Assembly (NCBI GenBank): GCA_022511125.1
Contig: JAFLSD010000001.1
Location: forward strand, 186,001-250,000
DNA: 64,000 nucleotides
DNA from: Paramuribaculum sp.
GTDB lineage: Bacteria > Bacteroidota > Bacteroidia > Bacteroidales > Muribaculaceae
Reading direction: 5' to 3'
Notes under the pieces: generated by a model
Told to the model about the DNA's origin: nothing
The model's database searches: none
What the model saw: only the letters and a program-made list of their open reading frames with translations
Position numbers and translations under genes: made by a program
Shown here: positions 9,014 through 17,461 of the stretch, one piece after another
How positions within the stretch are numbered: the stretch's first letter is position 1
How the letters are laid out: every line of letters begins with the position of its first letter

Positions 9014-9715
9014 ATGGCAGAACGAATCAGACTTAAGGTACTCGGAATCTCATACAGCCAGTTGCAGACAGGAGCTTATGCGCTCATTCTCGCACAAGTC
9101 GACGGTCCATACAGAATACCCGTGCTGATAGGATCGGCAGAGGCTCAGTCGATTGCACTCCGTATGGAAAGCGTCACCCCGCCAAGGCCTATGACCCACG
9201 ACCTTTTTGTCAGTTTTGCCCATGCTTTCGGAGTGAAACTCAAGGAAGTGTTCATCTACAAATTCGAAGACGGGATATTCTCATCAGAACTCACCTTCTC
9301 CGACGGCGACCGCACCGTGATAATTGACTCTCGGACATCCGATGCGATTGCTATAGCCATGCGCACGGGAGCGCCGATTTACACCACCCCCGAAATCATC
9401 GACGAGACCGGTTTCATCATGGAGGTGGAAAACGATCCTCATCAGGACAGGACACCTGACGACGGGGAATATGATGATTATGATGACGACGAGGAAGATG
9501 ACGAAACAGACGCGGATGAAGACGAGGAATATGGCGAAGAATATCCGGAGGAAGAAAGCGACGAAGAAGAGATCGGCATAAGCGGAATGGAACCGAAGCT
9601 CGAGAACTATGCGATAGAAGAACTCGAACGGACTCTCAAGAAACTAATCGACCAGGAGCGATATGAGGAAGCATCGAAAGTCAGCGAAATCCTTAAGCGC
9701 AAAAAATCACGCTGA
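9014..9715 (+). CDS. Bifunctional nuclease-domain protein (DUF151) with C-terminal UVR motif
   Basis: 233 residues. The first ~135 residues are a DUF151/BFN domain: the P-V-L-I-G-S-A-E-A-Q-S-I-A segment, R-P-M-T-H-D-L, and S-R-T-S-D-A-I-A-I-A-M-R all fit. Family members have been reported to have RNase and DNase activity. Residues about 145-195 form a very acidic Asp/Glu-rich linker with tyrosines. The last ~33 residues carry a UvrB/UvrC-type motif (L-E-R-T-L-K-K-L-I-D-Q-E-R-Y-E-E-A), which is a short helical hairpin used for protein contacts. The BFN-UVR pairing occurs widely in Bacteroidota. It is probably cotranscribed with mnmA (13-bp gap) and perhaps with the kinase gene 59 bp downstream. 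Confidence 0.85.
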   Translation: MAERIRLKVLGISYSQLQTGAYALILAQVDGPYRIPVLIGSAEAQSIALRMESVTPPRPMTHDLFVSFAHAFGVKLKEVFIYKFEDGIFSSELTFSDGDRTVIIDSRTSDAIAIAMRTGAPIYTTPEIIDETGFIMEVENDPHQDRTPDDGEYDDYDDDEEDDETDADEDEEYGEEYPEEESDEEEIGISGMEPKLENYAIEELERTLKKLIDQERYEEASKVSEILKRKKSR

Positions 9716-9774
9716 CCGACGGCAGCAAAACAACGTTCTTTAGGCAATAATCTCCACCACAGCATAAAACATAC

Positions 9775-11301
9775 ATGGCAAACAATCTTAACAAAGGACA
9801 AAGGCTCGATAGCGGCAATCAGATTTATATCATCGAAAAAGTTCTCGGTCAAGGCGGTTTTGGCATAACATATTTAGCGACTACAAACGTAAGGTTTGGA
9901 AACATCGAGACAGAAATTAAAATCGCCATAAAAGAGCATTTTATATCAAGCGACTGCGAGAGGGAGTCGGATAGCAGCCGTGTAGTTTATTCCAATCCGG
10001 TCAAAGAGAGAGTGGAAAACTCCCGCAAAGATTTTATTTCAGAGGCACGTCGTCTGCAAAGAGTCGGAGTCGGCCATCCGAACATAGTAGCTGTCAACGA
10101 AATTTTCGAGGCTAACAATACAGCTTACTATGTGATGGAATACCTTGAGGGAGAATCATTGCGCGAATTTGTCAGTCACAAGGGAAAACTGAGCGAACAG
10201 GAAATGACCGCAGTTCTTGCTCCGATAGCAGATGCCGTAGCCACTCTCCATCGCAACAACATGACCCATCTCGACATAAAGCCCGATAACATAATGCTCG
10301 TCAGGGAGAAAGACGGAAACATCAGGCCTGTGCTTATCGATTTCGGTCTGTCAAAACATTATGGCCATGACGGAAGCCCAACTTCAACAATCAATACACT
10401 CGGCTGTTCCGACGGTTATTCACCTGCCGAACAATACATGGGCATCACCAGCTTTTCGCCTGAATCCGACATCTATGCACTTGGGGCTACAATGTATTAT
10501 TGCCTGACAGGAAAACTTCCTCGAAAAGCGGCCGAACTGCGTGAAGGAGAGCTTGCGCGTGAGGTAGAAAATTCGGTATCGCCAAAAATGGCAGAAAATA
10601 TACGTCGTGCCACAAAATTGTCGAAATTCGATCGTGAAAAAGATGTTTCCACTTTATTCGACAAAAACGGTTCGCAGTATGCCATCCCTGTCGCATCACC
10701 GGTGCAACCGATTCGACACCAAGCCTACGACGTAGCGGGGACTCGAGTGATAGCCGACAACCCTCATGCCGCGAAGGAGACAAAAGGAAATAACAAAAAC
10801 GTCCTTTATGTGATCATAATCGTTTTTGCGGTGATCATGATCGGAGTGGGATTGTATTTTATATTCAGCGGTAAAAAATCGGCTTCCCCTACCCTGCAGG
10901 TAGCAGAGACTTCGCATAACGTTGTCACCGAAGAAAAGATTGCGAATAAGGAAGTGCAGACTCCCCGCGATGAACCTATACACAACGGTATTATTTATCT
11001 CAAAGGAACCATAAACGGCAAATATAAGGTCAATATGGTGCTGGATCTGAACTCTAAAACCGGAAAATATTGCTACGACAAATACGGAACGAAGAAAAGT
11101 ATGATACTTGAGATAACCAATTATGTCGATCCCCGTGACCCGCACCGGATAGTAATGGATGAATATGATCCCGATTATGTTTATTGCGGAGAGTGGAGCG
11201 GTTATTACGAAAACGGCGTTTTCTCCGGAAACGGATTGTACCATGACAAGAGTATGCCTTTCAAACTCGAACGTTGTAGTCGTGCCGAAAGTTTATATTG
11301 A
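9775..11301 (+). CDS. Membrane-anchored Hanks-type Ser/Thr protein kinase, paralogue 1
   Basis: 508 residues. Cytoplasmic kinase domain about 18-290: glycine loop GQGGFG at 25-30, ATP-binding Lys53 in I-A-I-K, catalytic segment H-L-D-I-K-P-D-N with Asp167 and Lys169, and D-F-G at 189-191. The usual H-R-D arginine is a leucine, making it a non-RD kinase. A single membrane helix (about 343-364) separates it from a ~140-residue exterior domain that starts after a Thr/Glu-rich linker and contains repeated G-x-Y/G-K-Y-C-Y-D strands. That domain should sense something in the periplasm; I do not recognise it. The kinase part closely resembles the product at 30308-31993, but the exterior domains differ. 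No -7 element was found in the 59-bp gap upstream. Confidence 0.9.
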   Translation: MANNLNKGQRLDSGNQIYIIEKVLGQGGFGITYLATTNVRFGNIETEIKIAIKEHFISSDCERESDSSRVVYSNPVKERVENSRKDFISEARRLQRVGVGHPNIVAVNEIFEANNTAYYVMEYLEGESLREFVSHKGKLSEQEMTAVLAPIADAVATLHRNNMTHLDIKPDNIMLVREKDGNIRPVLIDFGLSKHYGHDGSPTSTINTLGCSDGYSPAEQYMGITSFSPESDIYALGATMYYCLTGKLPRKAAELREGELAREVENSVSPKMAENIRRATKLSKFDREKDVSTLFDKNGSQYAIPVASPVQPIRHQAYDVAGTRVIADNPHAAKETKGNNKNVLYVIIIVFAVIMIGVGLYFIFSGKKSASPTLQVAETSHNVVTEEKIANKEVQTPRDEPIHNGIIYLKGTINGKYKVNMVLDLNSKTGKYCYDKYGTKKSMILEITNYVDPRDPHRIVMDEYDPDYVYCGEWSGYYENGVFSGNGLYHDKSMPFKLERCSRAESLY

Positions 11302-11309
11302 CACTTTCA

Positions 11310-11340
11310 TTGGTAGTAACCACGTTTTTTCTTAATTTTG
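11310..11340 (+). promoter_or_regulatory. Full -33/-7 promoter for the aminotransferase gene
   Basis: TTG at 11310-11312, a 20-base spacer and TAATTTTG (TAnnTTTG) at 11333-11340. The leader to the ATG at 11372 would be about 28 bases. Confidence 0.72.
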
Positions 11341-11371
11341 CCCGAAATTCGAACAATCAATAATTACCCTT

Positions 11372-12565
11372 ATGGATTTTATTTCTGAAAGAATCAATAA
11401 CCTTTCTCCTTCAGCCACTTTGGCGATGTCACAGAAAAGTGCGGAACTGAAAGCTCAGGGAGTGGACGTGATAAATATGGCAGTAGGCGAGCCCGATTTC
11501 AATACTCCGGCGCACATAAAGGAGGCGGCGAAGAAAGCTATCGACGAAAACTTTAGCTTCTATACACCCGTGCCGGGCTATCTCTCGCTCCGCAAGGCAA
11601 TAGCTGCTAATCTGAAAGAAACGAACGGAGTGGACTATGAACCCGAACAAATTGTGGTCAGCAACGGTGCGAAGCAGTCGCTCAGTAACGTGATTATGTC
11701 GATAATCAATCCCGGCGACGAAGTGATAATCCCCACTCCGGCGTGGGTGAGCTATATGGAACTTGTGAAGCTCGCGGAAGGTAAAAACGTTCTCGTACCG
11801 GCCGGAATCGAACAGGATTTTAAGATTACTCCTCAGCAACTTAAAGATGCTATCACGGAGAAAACCAAGATGATTATCCTCTGTTCACCGTCAAATCCGA
11901 CGGGAAGTGTCTATTCGGCTGAAGAGTTGCAGGGGTTGGTCGACGTGTTGAACGAACATCCGGAGATCGTAGTTCTCGCCGACGAGATATATCAGCATAT
12001 AAATTTCACGGGAAAATATAAGTCGCTCGGAGCATTCCCTGAAATAAAGGATAGAACAGTAGTTGTGAACGGTGTCTCGAAAGCATACGCAATGACCGGT
12101 TGGCGTATCGGTTTTGTTGCAGCTCCCGTCGCTATTGCCAAAGCTACTTCCAAATTGCAGAGCCAGACCACGTCAAACCCGTCGTCTATAGCACAAAAAG
12201 CAGCAGAAGCGGCTTACAGCGGGTCGCAGGTTTGTGTGGTTGAAATGTGCAAAGCTTTCGAACGCAGACGTAATCTGATAGTTTCGCTTGCCAAAGAAAT
12301 TCCTGGTTTGAAAGTAAACGAACCGCAAGGAGCATTCTATCTCTTCCCCGAAGTATCGGCTTATTTCGGAAAAAGCGACGGAAACAAAACCGTAAACGAT
12401 GCTGCGGATCTCGCCATGTACCTTCTTGAAGAAGGTCATGTAGCAACCGTGGCCGGCGACGCTTTCTGTCTGCCGGGCTATATCAGGCTGTCGTACGCCA
12501 CTTCCGACGACAACATCCGCGAAGCGATGAGACGTATAAAGCACTCACTTGCTAAGCTTAAATAA
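11372..12565 (+). CDS. aspC: Aspartate-type aminotransferase (class I/II, PLP)
   Basis: 397 residues, a fold-type I PLP aminotransferase. The A-V-G-E-P-D-F segment, C-S-P-S-N-P-T-G, A-D-E-I-Y and the PLP-lysine segment V-S-K-A-Y-A-M-T-G-W-R-I-G are those of bacterial aspartate aminotransferases of the Thermus/Bacillus subgroup. It would interconvert aspartate and 2-oxoglutarate with oxaloacetate and glutamate in the cytosol. Some relatives also accept prephenate or other amino acids, so the substrate is probable rather than certain. It has its own promoter and ends in a strong palindromic terminator. Confidence 0.88.
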   Translation: MDFISERINNLSPSATLAMSQKSAELKAQGVDVINMAVGEPDFNTPAHIKEAAKKAIDENFSFYTPVPGYLSLRKAIAANLKETNGVDYEPEQIVVSNGAKQSLSNVIMSIINPGDEVIIPTPAWVSYMELVKLAEGKNVLVPAGIEQDFKITPQQLKDAITEKTKMIILCSPSNPTGSVYSAEELQGLVDVLNEHPEIVVLADEIYQHINFTGKYKSLGAFPEIKDRTVVVNGVSKAYAMTGWRIGFVAAPVAIAKATSKLQSQTTSNPSSIAQKAAEAAYSGSQVCVVEMCKAFERRRNLIVSLAKEIPGLKVNEPQGAFYLFPEVSAYFGKSDGNKTVNDAADLAMYLLEEGHVATVAGDAFCLPGYIRLSYATSDDNIREAMRRIKHSLAKLK

Positions 12566-12584
12566 CATTATATCTTTCAGATAA

Positions 12585-12628
12585 ATACGAATAATGGCCT
12601 GATGAACGTATCAGGCCATTATTCGTAT
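12585..12628. terminator. Very strong bidirectional hairpin terminator
   Basis: ATACGAATAATGGCCTGAT (12585-12603) is perfectly complementary to 12610-12628 around a six-base loop GAACGT, a 19-bp stem. It sits between convergent genes (aminotransferase on +, GYF/TM2 gene on -) and could stop both. There is no long T-run, so termination relies on stem strength or on the A/T ends of the stem. Confidence 0.75.
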
Positions 12629-12649
12629 CTGCGAATGTTTGTTTAAAAT

Positions 12650-13117
12650 TCAGAAAATGGGGAAAGTACTTGGGGAAAGAACATATTTGTTGCGGAACTG
12701 TTCGTTTGTCATGCAGAACATCAGAATGCCCTGAACAAGCATCACAATTTCCCATAAACCACATGTCACTATAGTCAGTCCTATCGATATCAGACCTGCT
12801 CCGATTTTATTCAGATAGAAATACTGAACTCCTAATCCTCCCAACAGAATGGCGAGCAATGCAGCCACACCACGAGATTTACCCTCCGGACCGCTGTCGA
12901 AAGCATTATTGGCGTCATAACCCGATATGGGCTGCACGGGAGGTACCGGCGGAACCTCATGGAAACATCCCATTAATTCCGGCACATTACCGGCAGGGGT
13001 CCAATCTTTAAGTTCTTGATTCCAAACCAAGGTGGATCGCGAGATATGAAACGACTTTAATTGCTCTATTGTGTAGGGACCTTCGGTTCGACCGTTGATT
13101 GCTAAATAATATGTCAT
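12650..13117 (-). CDS. GYF_2 and TM2 domain membrane protein
   Basis: 155 residues. The first ~50 form a GYF_2-like domain (Y-Y-L-A-I-N-G-R-T-E-G-P-Y-T, then L-V-W...W-T-P-A), which binds proline-rich peptides in other systems. A Pro-rich linker (P-P-V-P-P-V-Q-P) follows. Residues about 82-145 are a TM2 domain with two hydrophobic helices, a G-G-L-G-V-Q-Y-F-Y-L segment and an acidic/Trp residue between them. This fusion is common in Bacteroidota and its role is unknown. It lies 71 bp downstream of ribE and may be the last gene of the leftward run. Confidence 0.85.
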   Translation of the reverse strand: MTYYLAINGRTEGPYTIEQLKSFHISRSTLVWNQELKDWTPAGNVPELMGCFHEVPPVPPVQPISGYDANNAFDSGPEGKSRGVAALLAILLGGLGVQYFYLNKIGAGLISIGLTIVTCGLWEIVMLVQGILMFCMTNEQFRNKYVLSPSTFPIF

Positions 13118-13188
13118 ATTTTTGAAGTTTTATTGATAATCTGTTGACTATGATATTTAAGGGCTTTTTAAACCGTCTTCAGTTATTT

Positions 13189-13794
13189 TTATTTGAATTC
13201 TGCAAGCCGGGCAAGATATTTGCCAATAATGTCGAATTCGATATTCACCTTCGTTCCCGGTTCAATTTTTTTGAAATTGGTGTTCTCGAAAGTGTAAGGA
13301 ATGATAGCGACTCGGAATGAATCTTTCTCAGAGTCACAAACCGTGAGACTCACGCCATTAACACAAACGGAGCCCTTTTCAACGGTCATGTATCCCCGCG
13401 CCGCCATCTGAGGTGACACATCATAACGAAATTTATAATACTTGCTGCCGTCGGCATCCTTAACTTCCTCACAAACCGCCGTACAATCGACATGTCCCTG
13501 AACGATATGGCCGTCGAGCCTTCCATTCATGAGCATACTCCTTTCAAGGTTTACAAGCGAGCCTTCTTTAAGGTCGCCGAGGTTACTGCGTTCAAGCGTT
13601 TCCTGAATGGCGGTCACTGTATAAGTACCGTCGCCCGGAAGCGCCACAACAGTCAGACACACTCCATTATGGGAAATTGACTGATCGATTTTCAGTTCGT
13701 CGGTAAAAGCACACTCCAAGGTGAGGTGAATGTTGCCCTCATCTTTAACTGCCGAAACTACTTTACCGATTCCTTCTACAATTCCTGAAAACAT
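13189..13794 (-). CDS. ribE: Riboflavin synthase alpha subunit
   Basis: 201 residues, the normal length. Two lumazine-binding repeats: M-F-S-G-I-V-E-G-I-G opens the first and the second starts near residue 98 with the G-H-I-V-Q-G-H-V-D segment just before it; each repeat carries the V-C-L-T-V or V-S-L-T-V element. The trimer disproportionates two molecules of 6,7-dimethyl-8-ribityllumazine into riboflavin and the pyrimidinedione. No FMN riboswitch is visible in the 15 bp upstream, so expression probably depends on the operon. It lies directly after the GH130 gene. Confidence 0.95.
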   Translation of the reverse strand: MFSGIVEGIGKVVSAVKDEGNIHLTLECAFTDELKIDQSISHNGVCLTVVALPGDGTYTVTAIQETLERSNLGDLKEGSLVNLERSMLMNGRLDGHIVQGHVDCTAVCEEVKDADGSKYYKFRYDVSPQMAARGYMTVEKGSVCVNGVSLTVCDSEKDSFRVAIIPYTFENTNFKKIEPGTKVNIEFDIIGKYLARLAEFK

Positions 13795-13809
13795 ATCTGT
13801 ATTTTTTAA

Positions 13810-14790
13810 TTAGACGATTGAATTACGTTTTGTCCACTCCACAATTTCGGGGATATATCCGAAAGCGAGTCCCGTTACCGTATCAGCACAGCCATAATAA
13901 ACGGCGATTCTGCCAGTTTCAGGGTCATGGAGAGCCGCGCACGGGAAGGTGACATTGGGAACATCGCCCGTGAGTTCGTAGATTTCGCGCGGAGAGATGA
14001 GATATGGTCCGCTTCGAGCCAATACTTGCCAAGGTCTCTCTATATCAAGCAGTGCCGATCCGAAAGCATATACATATCCGTTGCAAGACCTTAATACTCC
14101 ATGATAGAGCAATAGCCATCCTTCGGAGGTCTCTATCGGAACAGGGCCTGCTCCGATCTTCATACATTGCCATGCACTCTCCTCGAAAGCCGCCGGTGAC
14201 ATCACATGGCGGTGACGGCCCCAGAACTCCATGTCGGGAGATTCGCTATAGAAGATATCTCCGAACGCCGTGTGTCCGGTATCGCTTGGACGCGATAACA
14301 TAGCGTATTTTCCGTTGATTTTGCGAGGAAACAATACGCCGTTTCTATTGTAGGGCAGAAAAGCATTTTCAAGCTGATGGAAGGTTTTGAAGTCATCAGT
14401 CCATGCCACTCCGATGGTAGGGCCATGATAACCGTTACACCATGTTATCCAATAACGGTCGTCAATTTTCGTTACACGTGGATCGTAACCGTATTCCCAC
14501 CTGGCCACCTCGGGGTCAGCTCCCTCGAAAGGCACATCGTTCTCTTCAATCTGCCAATTCAGGCCGTCAGGTGAGAACCCTACATGCAGTCGCATGCGCC
14601 GATTTGTGTCGTCGCATCTGAACACCCCGGCGAATCGCCTGGGACCCTTATCTTCAAAAGCCACTACAGCCGAGTTGAAAATACTGTTTGAGGTAGATAG
14701 CAGATCGCGAGGAATGATAGGATTGGCCGAACAACGCCACATCACAGCCTCAGTTCCCTTGGGTCTCTCCTCCCATGGAATATCCGGCAT
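13810..14790 (-). CDS. GH130 family mannoside phosphorylase or mannosidase
   Basis: 326 residues from the ATG at 14790 (339 from 14829). The five-bladed propeller family GH130 is indicated by [23 protein letters not shown], the Y-D-P-R-V-T segment with the candidate catalytic Asp, and C-A-A-L-H-D-P...[10 protein letters not shown]130 members either phosphorolyse beta-mannosides or hydrolyse beta-1,2-mannosides; which applies here cannot be told by eye. No signal peptide, so it is cytosolic and acts on imported sugar. The 14829 start would overlap the MFS gene by 80 bp and 14790 by 41 bp; the conserved-looking I-P-W-E-E-R-P segment begins just after 14790. With the MFS gene it forms an uptake-and-cleavage pair. 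Confidence 0.85.
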   Translation of the reverse strand: MPDIPWEERPKGTEAVMWRCSANPIIPRDLLSTSNSIFNSAVVAFEDKGPRRFAGVFRCDDTNRRMRLHVGFSPDGLNWQIEENDVPFEGADPEVARWEYGYDPRVTKIDDRYWITWCNGYHGPTIGVAWTDDFKTFHQLENAFLPYNRNGVLFPRKINGKYAMLSRPSDTGHTAFGDIFYSESPDMEFWGRHRHVMSPAAFEESAWQCMKIGAGPVPIETSEGWLLLYHGVLRSCNGYVYAFGSALLDIERPWQVLARSGPYLISPREIYELTGDVPNVTFPCAALHDPETGRIAVYYGCADTVTGLAFGYIPEIVEWTKRNSIV

Positions 14791-16168
14791 CGGCGAGCCT
14801 ATTATCGCCAGTTTCTTCGGTTGAATCATTTTCTATTTCTTGTTTTAAATTTTCGGCTGATTTATCTGGATAGCTGAACGGCAGGAACCATGTCATAAGA
14901 AAAGCGGGGACTGTAGCTATCATCACAACTGTGAAAAACGATGAGTACCCGAGCCAATCGCTGAGATACCCGCTGACCGCTCCTGTGAGCATGACTGAAA
15001 AATTCATTATTCCGGAAGCAAACGCATAATGAGCCATCTGATGTTTACCCGGAGCCACCTGCTGCATCATGAAAAGTGTGAGACCTACAAACCCGAATCC
15101 ATAACCGAAATATTCCACGATGATAGCGCCGGCTATCATAACCATGCTTTCGGGCTGCATATAAGCGAGGAGAGCATAAGCGACAAAGGGAATATTAAAA
15201 ATGCAGCAAAGGGAGAACAACGATTTTTTAAGACCTCGTCGAGCGATATAATATCCGGCAAGAAGCGATCCGAGTAAGAAGGCCGCAGCGCCACACGTGC
15301 CGTAATAAAGTCCAATCTGTTCGTTACTCAAAGCCAATCCGCCACTTGCCCGGTCGCTCATAAGGAACAACGGAACAATCTTCATTACAAAACCTTCACC
15401 GAGACGATAAAGGATTATAAAAGCTATGTAGTACCAGATGTAACGTTTAGTGAAAAACGCCGTGATTACTTCCTTGAGTTTCGATAGTCCTTCGCGAGCC
15501 GTGGGTGAGGTAGAGGATGCTGTGCGACCCGGTACTATTTTCGAATGGTATGCTCCTAAAATCAGAAAGAGTGCTCCTATCGCTGCAAGAATTATCATCC
15601 ATGAGTCGATATAATGAAGTCTTTCAGGTGTATCACTGTCGCTGAAATATCGCGCGAGATACCCTGCCAGTCCTACAAGGCCTCCTGTCGCCACGAGTTT
15701 CGCAAGATTGTAAAAAGCACCCTGCCAACCGATATAGCGACTCTGATCCCGCTCCGTGAGCTCAGACATATAGACGCCGTCGGCCGCAATGTCATGAGTT
15801 GCACCGCTGAAAGCTACGACTGCAAAAAGCGCTATCAGTATGGCAAATGGTTCGTCTATCCTGATAGCCATAGCGGCAAGCCCGAAAAGGACCCCACAAA
15901 TAATCTGAGTAGCTACGACAAAAAATTTCTTTGTCTTGAAGATCTCAAGAAAAGGACTCCAAAGAAACTTTATGGTCCAAGGCCACATGATGAGCGATGT
16001 CCAGAACGCAATCTGAGCATTCGGTATGCCTATATTCTTAAAAAGAACTGCACTCACCATATTGAGCACCACAAATGGCAGTCCCATCGCGAAATAGACA
16101 GTGGGAACCCATTTGAGAGGATGAACCGCGCGGGAGTTTTTTCGTTTTGAGTCGGAGAACAATTTCAT
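14750..16168 (-). CDS. MFS transporter, sugar/AmpG-like
   Basis: 472 residues with about twelve hydrophobic segments. The N-terminal [19 protein letters not shown] segment, the first-half loop [11 protein letters not shown] and the D-I-A-A-D-G-V-Y motif put it in the AmpG/SLC33-like branch of the major facilitator superfamily, which in Bacteroidota is often next to GH130 genes. It likely imports a mannose-containing disaccharide across the inner membrane for the GH130 enzyme whose start lies inside this gene's 3' end. The C-terminus is a polar Glu/Asn-rich tail. It starts 21 bp after the tonB-like gene. Confidence 0.85.
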   Translation of the reverse strand: MKLFSDSKRKNSRAVHPLKWVPTVYFAMGLPFVVLNMVSAVLFKNIGIPNAQIAFWTSLIMWPWTIKFLWSPFLEIFKTKKFFVVATQIICGVLFGLAAMAIRIDEPFAILIALFAVVAFSGATHDIAADGVYMSELTERDQSRYIGWQGAFYNLAKLVATGGLVGLAGYLARYFSDSDTPERLHYIDSWMIILAAIGALFLILGAYHSKIVPGRTASSTSPTAREGLSKLKEVITAFFTKRYIWYYIAFIILYRLGEGFVMKIVPLFLMSDRASGGLALSNEQIGLYYGTCGAAAFLLGSLLAGYYIARRGLKKSLFSLCCIFNIPFVAYALLAYMQPESMVMIAGAIIVEYFGYGFGFVGLTLFMMQQVAPGKHQMAHYAFASGIMNFSVMLTGAVSGYLSDWLGYSSFFTVVMIATVPAFLMTWFLPFSYPDKSAENLKQEIENDSTEETGDNRLADAGYSMGGETQGN

Positions 16169-16189
16169 TATGCAGTCATAAAGGTTTAT

Positions 16190-16978
16190 TTATTCGAAAT
16201 GATAAGTGATAGTTCCTGTCTGTTCGGCAGAAGCATCAAGATCTACCGAGAATGAAGATCCAAGTGCCGCCTGAACACAATTTTTTCGGGCTTCCTTATC
16301 GGCAGCCACAGGACCACTTCCATGAGAATAAGAAGCCTTAATCACTTTCCCTTGACGATTGACTACTACGTAGACGACAATCGATCCGGCCGCTACACCC
16401 TTAGGTTTAGACCAGTTGGAAAGCGTTCTTCCTTTCACATTTGATCCAGGCATTCCGCTAAGAACTCCTTGCGATGAATTACCGTTTGGCGACCCTGACG
16501 AACCGGTCGCTGACGAACCGCTTTGAGTGCCTCCGAAATTAACTCGGCTGTTGATTCTGGACGCAGTCTCCTGCTGTTGTTTTATTTTTTCCTGTTCAGC
16601 TTTCTCTGCCGCCGAAGGTCCGGTTTTTTCGGGCTTCGGTTTCTCGTTCACCTTCATCGGTGATTCTACGTTGGAAGTGACGGGGGGCTGTGTTTCACTG
16701 ACGGGTTGACCTTCATCGATCATATCCTCTCCTTCAATGAGGGCATCGCTTGAAGATTCTGGAGCCTGCTCTTGTTCTTCCTGAAGAGGTTCCGGGATAT
16801 CACCGTATTTCACATATTCACCCTCCATCAGAAGTTCGCTTGTGTCTTCCGGCGGCCATTTAACGGGACGTTCACCGGTGTATCGCAAAGTGATCCAAAG
16901 CATAAGTGTAACAACCGCAATCACTATAAACAGAGTGATCGCGATAGCCACTGCACGTGCTTTGTTTCTGTCGTCCAT
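16190..16978 (-). CDS. TonB-family energy transducer
   Basis: 262 residues. A single N-terminal membrane anchor (about 9-32), a long Glu/Pro/Lys/Gln-rich periplasmic spacer (to about 135), a Gly/Ser/Asn-rich stretch, and a C-terminal TonB-like domain (about 185-262) with S-I-V-V-Y-V-V-V-N-R-Q-G-K-V-I-K-A and a closing T-I-T-Y-H-F. It would carry proton-motive-force energy from ExbB/ExbD to TonB-dependent receptors. The Y-P symmetric motif usual in the C-terminal domain is not obvious, so it may be a TonB paralogue with its own partner set. It lies 3 bp downstream of exbD. Confidence 0.85.
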   Translation of the reverse strand: MDDRNKARAVAIAITLFIVIAVVTLMLWITLRYTGERPVKWPPEDTSELLMEGEYVKYGDIPEPLQEEQEQAPESSSDALIEGEDMIDEGQPVSETQPPVTSNVESPMKVNEKPKPEKTGPSAAEKAEQEKIKQQQETASRINSRVNFGGTQSGSSATGSSGSPNGNSSQGVLSGMPGSNVKGRTLSNWSKPKGVAAGSIVVYVVVNRQGKVIKASYSHGSGPVAADKEARKNCVQAALGSSFSVDLDASAEQTGTITYHFE

Positions 16979-16981
16979 CGC

Positions 16982-17425
16982 TTATTCGGATTGTTCGTTG
17001 TTCGGCTTTGCAGAAACAGGAGCGGCTTTTGTGGCCAGCACCATCTTAAGACCGTTCCTTGCTCCGAGGTCAAGCACTTCTACCAAGCGTCCGTAGGGCA
17101 CTTCAGCATCCGCATAGATAGCTATATAGCTTTCTCCTTCTTGCGACTGCACCAACTGGAGCAAACCAAGCAGTTCGTCTTCCGAAACGACTTGTGGTTC
17201 CCTGTCGGCGAATGAAACATAAATAACCTGATCGTGATCGATATAAATTCGCGTTCCCGGTTTTATTGCTGTCTGTTCGGAACTTTGTGGCAGATTGATT
17301 TCCAGGGCTGTCGGAAAAACGAAAGTAGATGTCACCATAAAGAAAATCAGCAACAGGAAGATGACATCGGTCATCGAAGCCATCGAAAACAATGATGTTA
17401 TGTCATATTGCTTTTTTAAAGCCAT
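16982..17425 (-). CDS. exbD: ExbD/TolR-type biopolymer transport protein
   Basis: 147 residues. A short cytoplasmic start, one membrane helix (about 18-40, M-T-D-V-I-F-L-L-L-I-F-F-M) with the conserved Asp at its start that carries protons, and a periplasmic domain ending in an Asn/Pro/Lys tail. It pairs with the ExbB-type protein 36 bp upstream and the TonB-type protein 3 bp downstream. Confidence 0.9.
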   Translation of the reverse strand: MALKKQYDITSLFSMASMTDVIFLLLIFFMVTSTFVFPTALEINLPQSSEQTAIKPGTRIYIDHDQVIYVSFADREPQVVSEDELLGLLQLVQSQEGESYIAIYADAEVPYGRLVEVLDLGARNGLKMVLATKAAPVSAKPNNEQSE

Positions 17426-17461
17426 GATTTCAAGCGTTTAGAAATTTGGACAGCCGACAGG

